A stretch of 32,692 bases of DNA from CAIQPS01 sp964631965 (GTDB lineage: Bacteria; Actinomycetota; Thermoleophilia; RBG-16-64-13). The number at the start of each line of letters is the position of its first letter. Position 1 is the first letter of the stretch. Shown one piece after another: positions 31,038-32,692 of this stretch. A model generated the notes under the pieces. The model made no database searches and was not told where the DNA came from. It saw nothing but the letters and a program-made list of their open reading frames with translations. Location: contig CAZWAR010000020.1 in assembly GCA_964631965.1 (NCBI GenBank), forward strand, positions 1 to 32,692, given 5' to 3'. Made by a program: the position numbers and the translations under genes.

Positions 31038-31227
31038 CTCGCGGACCCGAAGCGTTCGCCTTCATCCCAGAACAGGCTGTGCGAGGTCGATCGTCTGCTG
31101 CATCGATCACACTGAGCACGCATAGCGACTGGGACGCACGAGTTGTGTAAACTTCTTCTGCCCGCTCCGAGGGGCCGCGATACGGGAGTAGCAGCAGTGT
31201 CCTCCGCGAGTACGAAGGATAGATCCG

Positions 31228-32568
31228 ATGTCAGGTACCGCCAAACTCATCATCGACGGTGACTCATACGAACTGCCGGTAGTCGTCGGTACGGAGGGCG
31301 ACCGCGCGGTTGACATCCGGAAACTGCGACAGACCACCGGCCACGTGTGCCTCGACGAAGGCTTTGCGAACACCGGCTCCTGCGAGTCCGCGATCACCTT
31401 CGTCGACGGGGAGAACGGCATCCTGCGCTACCGGGGCATCCCAATCGAACAACTGGCCGCCAAGAGCACCTTCGTGGAGACCTGCTGGCTGCTCATCTAC
31501 GGTGAACTGCCCACCCGGGAGCAGCTCAAAGCCTGGAGCGCCCTGTTCACCGACTACGAGATGATCCACGAGGGTCTGTACCACCACTTTGACGGTTTCC
31601 CCTCAACCGGCCATCCTATGGCGATCCTCTCGGCCATGATCAACGCGATGGGCTGCTACCAGCCCGACCTCACCCGCATGGAGGATGCCTCCACCTTTCA
31701 GGCCTCGGCGGCCCGTCTCATCAGCAAGCTGCGAACGATATCGGCAGCGGCCTACAAGACCTCTGTCGGGCAGCCCATCGTCTATCCGAAACCGCACCTG
31801 GACTATTGCTCCAACTTCCTGCACATGATGTTCTCCATCCCGTTCCGGGACTACGAGCCCGAACTGGAGATCGTGGACGCGCTGCAGCTCATTCTCATCC
31901 TGCACGCCGATCACGAACAGAACTGCTCCTCGAGCACGGTGCGCATGGTGGCTTCGTCCGGCGCCAACCTCTTCGCCAGTTGCGCCGCAGGGGTGTGCGC
32001 GCTATGGGGCCCGTTGCACGGAGGAGCCAACGCGGCGGTGGTGGAGATGCTCCAGTATCTCCACGATAACAAGGTGGATCTCAAGGACTACGTGGCCCAG
32101 GTGAAGGACAAGAGCACTCCGCTTCGCCTGATGGGTTTCGGCCACCGCGTCTACAAGACCTACGACCCCCGCGCCCACATCATGAAGGCCACGGCCGACA
32201 AGCTGCTGGCGAAGGTCAAAGGCGACGACCCGCTGCTCGAGATCGCGAAGCGCCTCGAGGACATCGCTCTGAACGACCCGTACTTCGTAGAGCGCAACCT
32301 TTATCCCAACGTTGACTTCTACTCGGGGGTCATCCTCCGGGCCATGGGCATCCCGGTCGACATGTTCACCGTCATCTTCGCCATGGGACGGATGCCGGGC
32401 TGGATCGCCAACTGGAAGGAAGTATACGACTCGGGAAGCGCGCTGTACCGTCCCCGACAGATCTACGTTGGGCAGAGCCAGCGAGAGTACGTGCCCATGG
32501 ACGAGCGGGGAACCTCGGACTGTCTGGCCCCGACCACCTCGAGAGGCGGTCGCCTCTGCTGCCAGTGA
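31228..32568 (+). CDS. gltA: Citrate synthase
   Basis: Condenses oxaloacetate and acetyl-CoA to citrate. The 446-residue protein has the catalytic residues at nearly E. coli numbering: H264 in GPLHGGANAA, H306 in GFGHRVYK, and D363 in NVDFYSG. Other conserved blocks are ADHEQNCSSSTVRMVASSGA and FAMGRMPGWIANW. The C-terminus extends about 22 residues beyond the usual end (after YVPMDER) with three cysteines and the terminus GGRLCCQ. ATG 31228 follows a GAAGGA Shine-Dalgarno 8 nt upstream. Diverging from tetR, it could share control with the kor operon: citrate synthase plus ferredoxin-linked 2-oxoglutarate oxidation is a plausible oxidative branch to reduced ferredoxin. Confidence 0.95.
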   Translation: MSGTAKLIIDGDSYELPVVVGTEGDRAVDIRKLRQTTGHVCLDEGFANTGSCESAITFVDGENGILRYRGIPIEQLAAKSTFVETCWLLIYGELPTREQLKAWSALFTDYEMIHEGLYHHFDGFPSTGHPMAILSAMINAMGCYQPDLTRMEDASTFQASAARLISKLRTISAAAYKTSVGQPIVYPKPHLDYCSNFLHMMFSIPFRDYEPELEIVDALQLILILHADHEQNCSSSTVRMVASSGANLFASCAAGVCALWGPLHGGANAAVVEMLQYLHDNKVDLKDYVAQVKDKSTPLRLMGFGHRVYKTYDPRAHIMKATADKLLAKVKGDDPLLEIAKRLEDIALNDPYFVERNLYPNVDFYSGVILRAMGIPVDMFTVIFAMGRMPGWIANWKEVYDSGSALYRPRQIYVGQSQREYVPMDERGTSDCLAPTTSRGGRLCCQ

Positions 32569-32625
32569 GTGCCGTGCGGCGGAGAGGGCAGGGCCGCTTG
32601 GAGATGGGGGCTGCTTTGAAAGCTG

Positions 32626-32648
32626 GGGCCGCGCGCAAGCCGCGGCCC
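32626..32648 (+). terminator. Hairpin after gltA
   Basis: GGGCCGCG (32626-32633) and CGCGGCCC (32641-32648) form a perfect 8-bp stem with a 7-nt loop, 57 nt after the stop. There is no U-tract. Nothing else is recognised in the last 124 nt except TTCTAGAA at 32666-32673. Confidence 0.5.
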
Positions 32649-32692
32649 GGACGGGGGGCTATCGCTTCTAGAAATGCCGGATGGTTGTGGAC

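Noticed and set aside
30967..31227. Possible tRNA or small RNA in the tetR-gltA gap
   Set aside because: No cloverleaf, T-loop motif or terminator was found; the notable structures are short operator-like palindromes.
1..32692. CRISPR arrays, insertion sequences, integrases or attachment sites
   Set aside because: No regularly spaced repeats, transposase motifs or flanking duplications were seen; the repeats found are short local inverted repeats.

Overview
The window is high-G+C, densely coded bacterial DNA with no tRNA, rRNA, CRISPR array or insertion sequence that I can see. It looks like an anaerobe with low-potential ferredoxin chemistry. It carries a three-subunit 2-oxoacid:ferredoxin oxidoreductase, two activase-type ATPases with cluster cysteines, two Fe-S electron carriers and a phenylacetate-CoA-ligase-type enzyme. 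Several genes lack a Shine-Dalgarno sequence and have a -10-like hexamer 6-9 nt before the start codon, which suggests leaderless mRNAs. That trait, the base composition and the protein types fit Actinomycetota (for example Coriobacteriia-like or related anaerobic lineages), but the phylum is an inference.

Layout. Positions 1-1569 hold a chimeric reading frame: 40 residues of a MurJ-type flippase run straight into the C-terminal part of a HerA/DUF87-type ATPase. Next come mscL with an added zinc ribbon, a hairpin-rich 195-nt gap, the fused 23S rRNA methyltransferase rlmKL and, overlapping it, polX. A leftward operon follows (9660 to 6696): ubiX, an FMN-binding split-barrel protein, a 52-residue membrane protein missed by length cut-offs, an M24 peptidase and a small Cys-motif protein. 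It has a good promoter at 9700-9728. Rightward nth, leftward HAD hydrolase, rightward SDR and a leftward UbiA-type prenyltransferase are single genes. From 13279 to 23210 genes run rightward: a small membrane protein, a PaaK-like CoA ligase, a LOG-family protein, a CNNM/CBS transporter-like protein, a 1441-residue PPDK-like protein lacking the PEP-binding barrel, and a glyceraldehyde-3-phosphate dehydrogenase gene broken by a frameshift.

The most interesting region is the leftward block 30966 to 23258. A TetR regulator leads, followed by korA-korB-korC, two dissimilar BadF/BcrA/BcrD-type ATPases, an eight-cysteine ferredoxin, a NuoG/HydA-like multi-cluster protein with an odd C-terminal domain, and an MJ0936/YfcE-type phosphodiesterase. 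A coherent reading is that 2-oxoacid oxidation reduces ferredoxin and the ATPase pair then drives electrons to very low potential, as in ATP-dependent (class I) benzoyl-CoA reductases. However, no reductase or dehydratase catalytic subunit lies in the window, so the acceptor is unknown. Citrate synthase (31228-32568) diverges from tetR across a 261-nt gap with two inverted repeats.

A second theme is that several core enzymes carry Ala/Gly/Pro-rich low-complexity inserts or tails. Long antisense reading frames are common here because of the base composition and were ignored.
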